From: an uncultured Eubacteriales bacterium | GTDB lineage: Bacteria > Bacillota_A > Clostridia > Oscillospirales > Oscillospiraceae | NCBI GenBank assembly: GCA_900556015.1 | Contig: USNH01000097.1 | Location: 1-5,160 of the forward strand | Length of the DNA stretch: 5,160 nucleotides | Reading direction: 5' to 3' | Shown here: one piece after another, positions 5,118 through 5,160 of the stretch | Position numbering within the stretch: the stretch's first letter is position 1 | Layout of the letters: every line of letters starts with the position of its first letter | Notes under the pieces: model-generated | What the model was told of the DNA's origin: nothing | The model's input: only the letters and a program-made list of their open reading frames with translations | Database searches by the model: none | Translations under genes and position numbers: made by a program

Positions 5118-5160
5118 GCGGGCGTAGCTCATCTGGTAGAGCGCGACCTTGCCAAGGTCG
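5118..5160 (+). tRNA. tRNA-Gly (GCC anticodon), 3' part beyond the window
   Basis: The acceptor 5' strand GCGGGCG (5118-5124) is followed by T8 and A9, then a D arm with stem GCTC (5127-5130)/GAGC (5139-5142) and loop ATCTGGTA containing the conserved GG. The anticodon stem CGACC (5144-5148)/GGTCG (5156-5160) is perfect, with loop TTGCCAA. The anticodon is GCC at 5151-5153, reading glycine codons GGC and GGU. The T arm, acceptor 3' strand and any encoded CCA lie past the window end. The GGC codon is common in these GC-rich genes, which fits the strong promoter. Confidence 0.95.

Noticed and set aside
4323..5132. Leftward open frame of 269 codons opposite the lipoprotein gene
   Set aside because: It overlaps the lipoprotein gene, the tRNA promoter and the tRNA itself, and its translation resembles no family.

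Overview
The window looks like an ordinary chromosomal segment from a GC-rich anaerobic Firmicute of the Oscillospiraceae/Ruminococcaceae type (Flavonifractor-, Oscillibacter- or Lawsonibacter-like). That placement is an inference from three things: strong G/C preference at third codon positions, AT-rich sigma-A promoters with AGGAGG-type ribosome sites, and the style of the topoisomerase and regulator, which resemble clostridial proteins I recall. No phage, transposon, CRISPR or plasmid hallmark is visible.

Layout. (i) Bases 1-165 are the 3' end of a rightward gene for a small coiled-coil protein. (ii) A perfect 14-bp hairpin at 186-216 separates it from a convergent leftward operon of two genes: a 98-aa ABM-domain protein (1288 to 992) and a TatD-family metallohydrolase (989 to 225), only 2 nt apart. 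(iii) A 150-bp divergent intergenic region (1289-1438) holds a leftward extended -10 promoter, an odd GC-rich hairpin bordered by T and A runs, and a rightward promoter whose sequence is partly duplicated in tandem, giving two dyad elements that look like operators. (iv) A rightward gene cluster follows: an XRE-family regulator (1439-2089), a type IIA topoisomerase A subunit of the GyrA/ParC superfamily (2126-4366) and a small unrecognised lipoprotein (4392-5021), with 36- and 25-nt gaps and no visible internal promoter. (v) A weak terminator-like hairpin follows, then a perfect-consensus promoter (TTGACA-17-TATAAT) driving a tRNA-Gly(GCC) gene that runs off the window end just after its anticodon stem.

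How the genes may work together. The regulator probably binds the repeated dyads over its own promoter and so controls itself and the downstream topoisomerase A subunit. The B (ATPase/TOPRIM) subunit needed for an active type IIA enzyme is not between them and is not in this window. The lipoprotein is probably co-transcribed, but its functional link is unknown. TatD and the ABM protein look like a translationally coupled housekeeping or stress pair. I see no convincing wholly new system; the most interesting parts are the regulator-topoisomerase-lipoprotein arrangement and the duplicated operator/promoter region.
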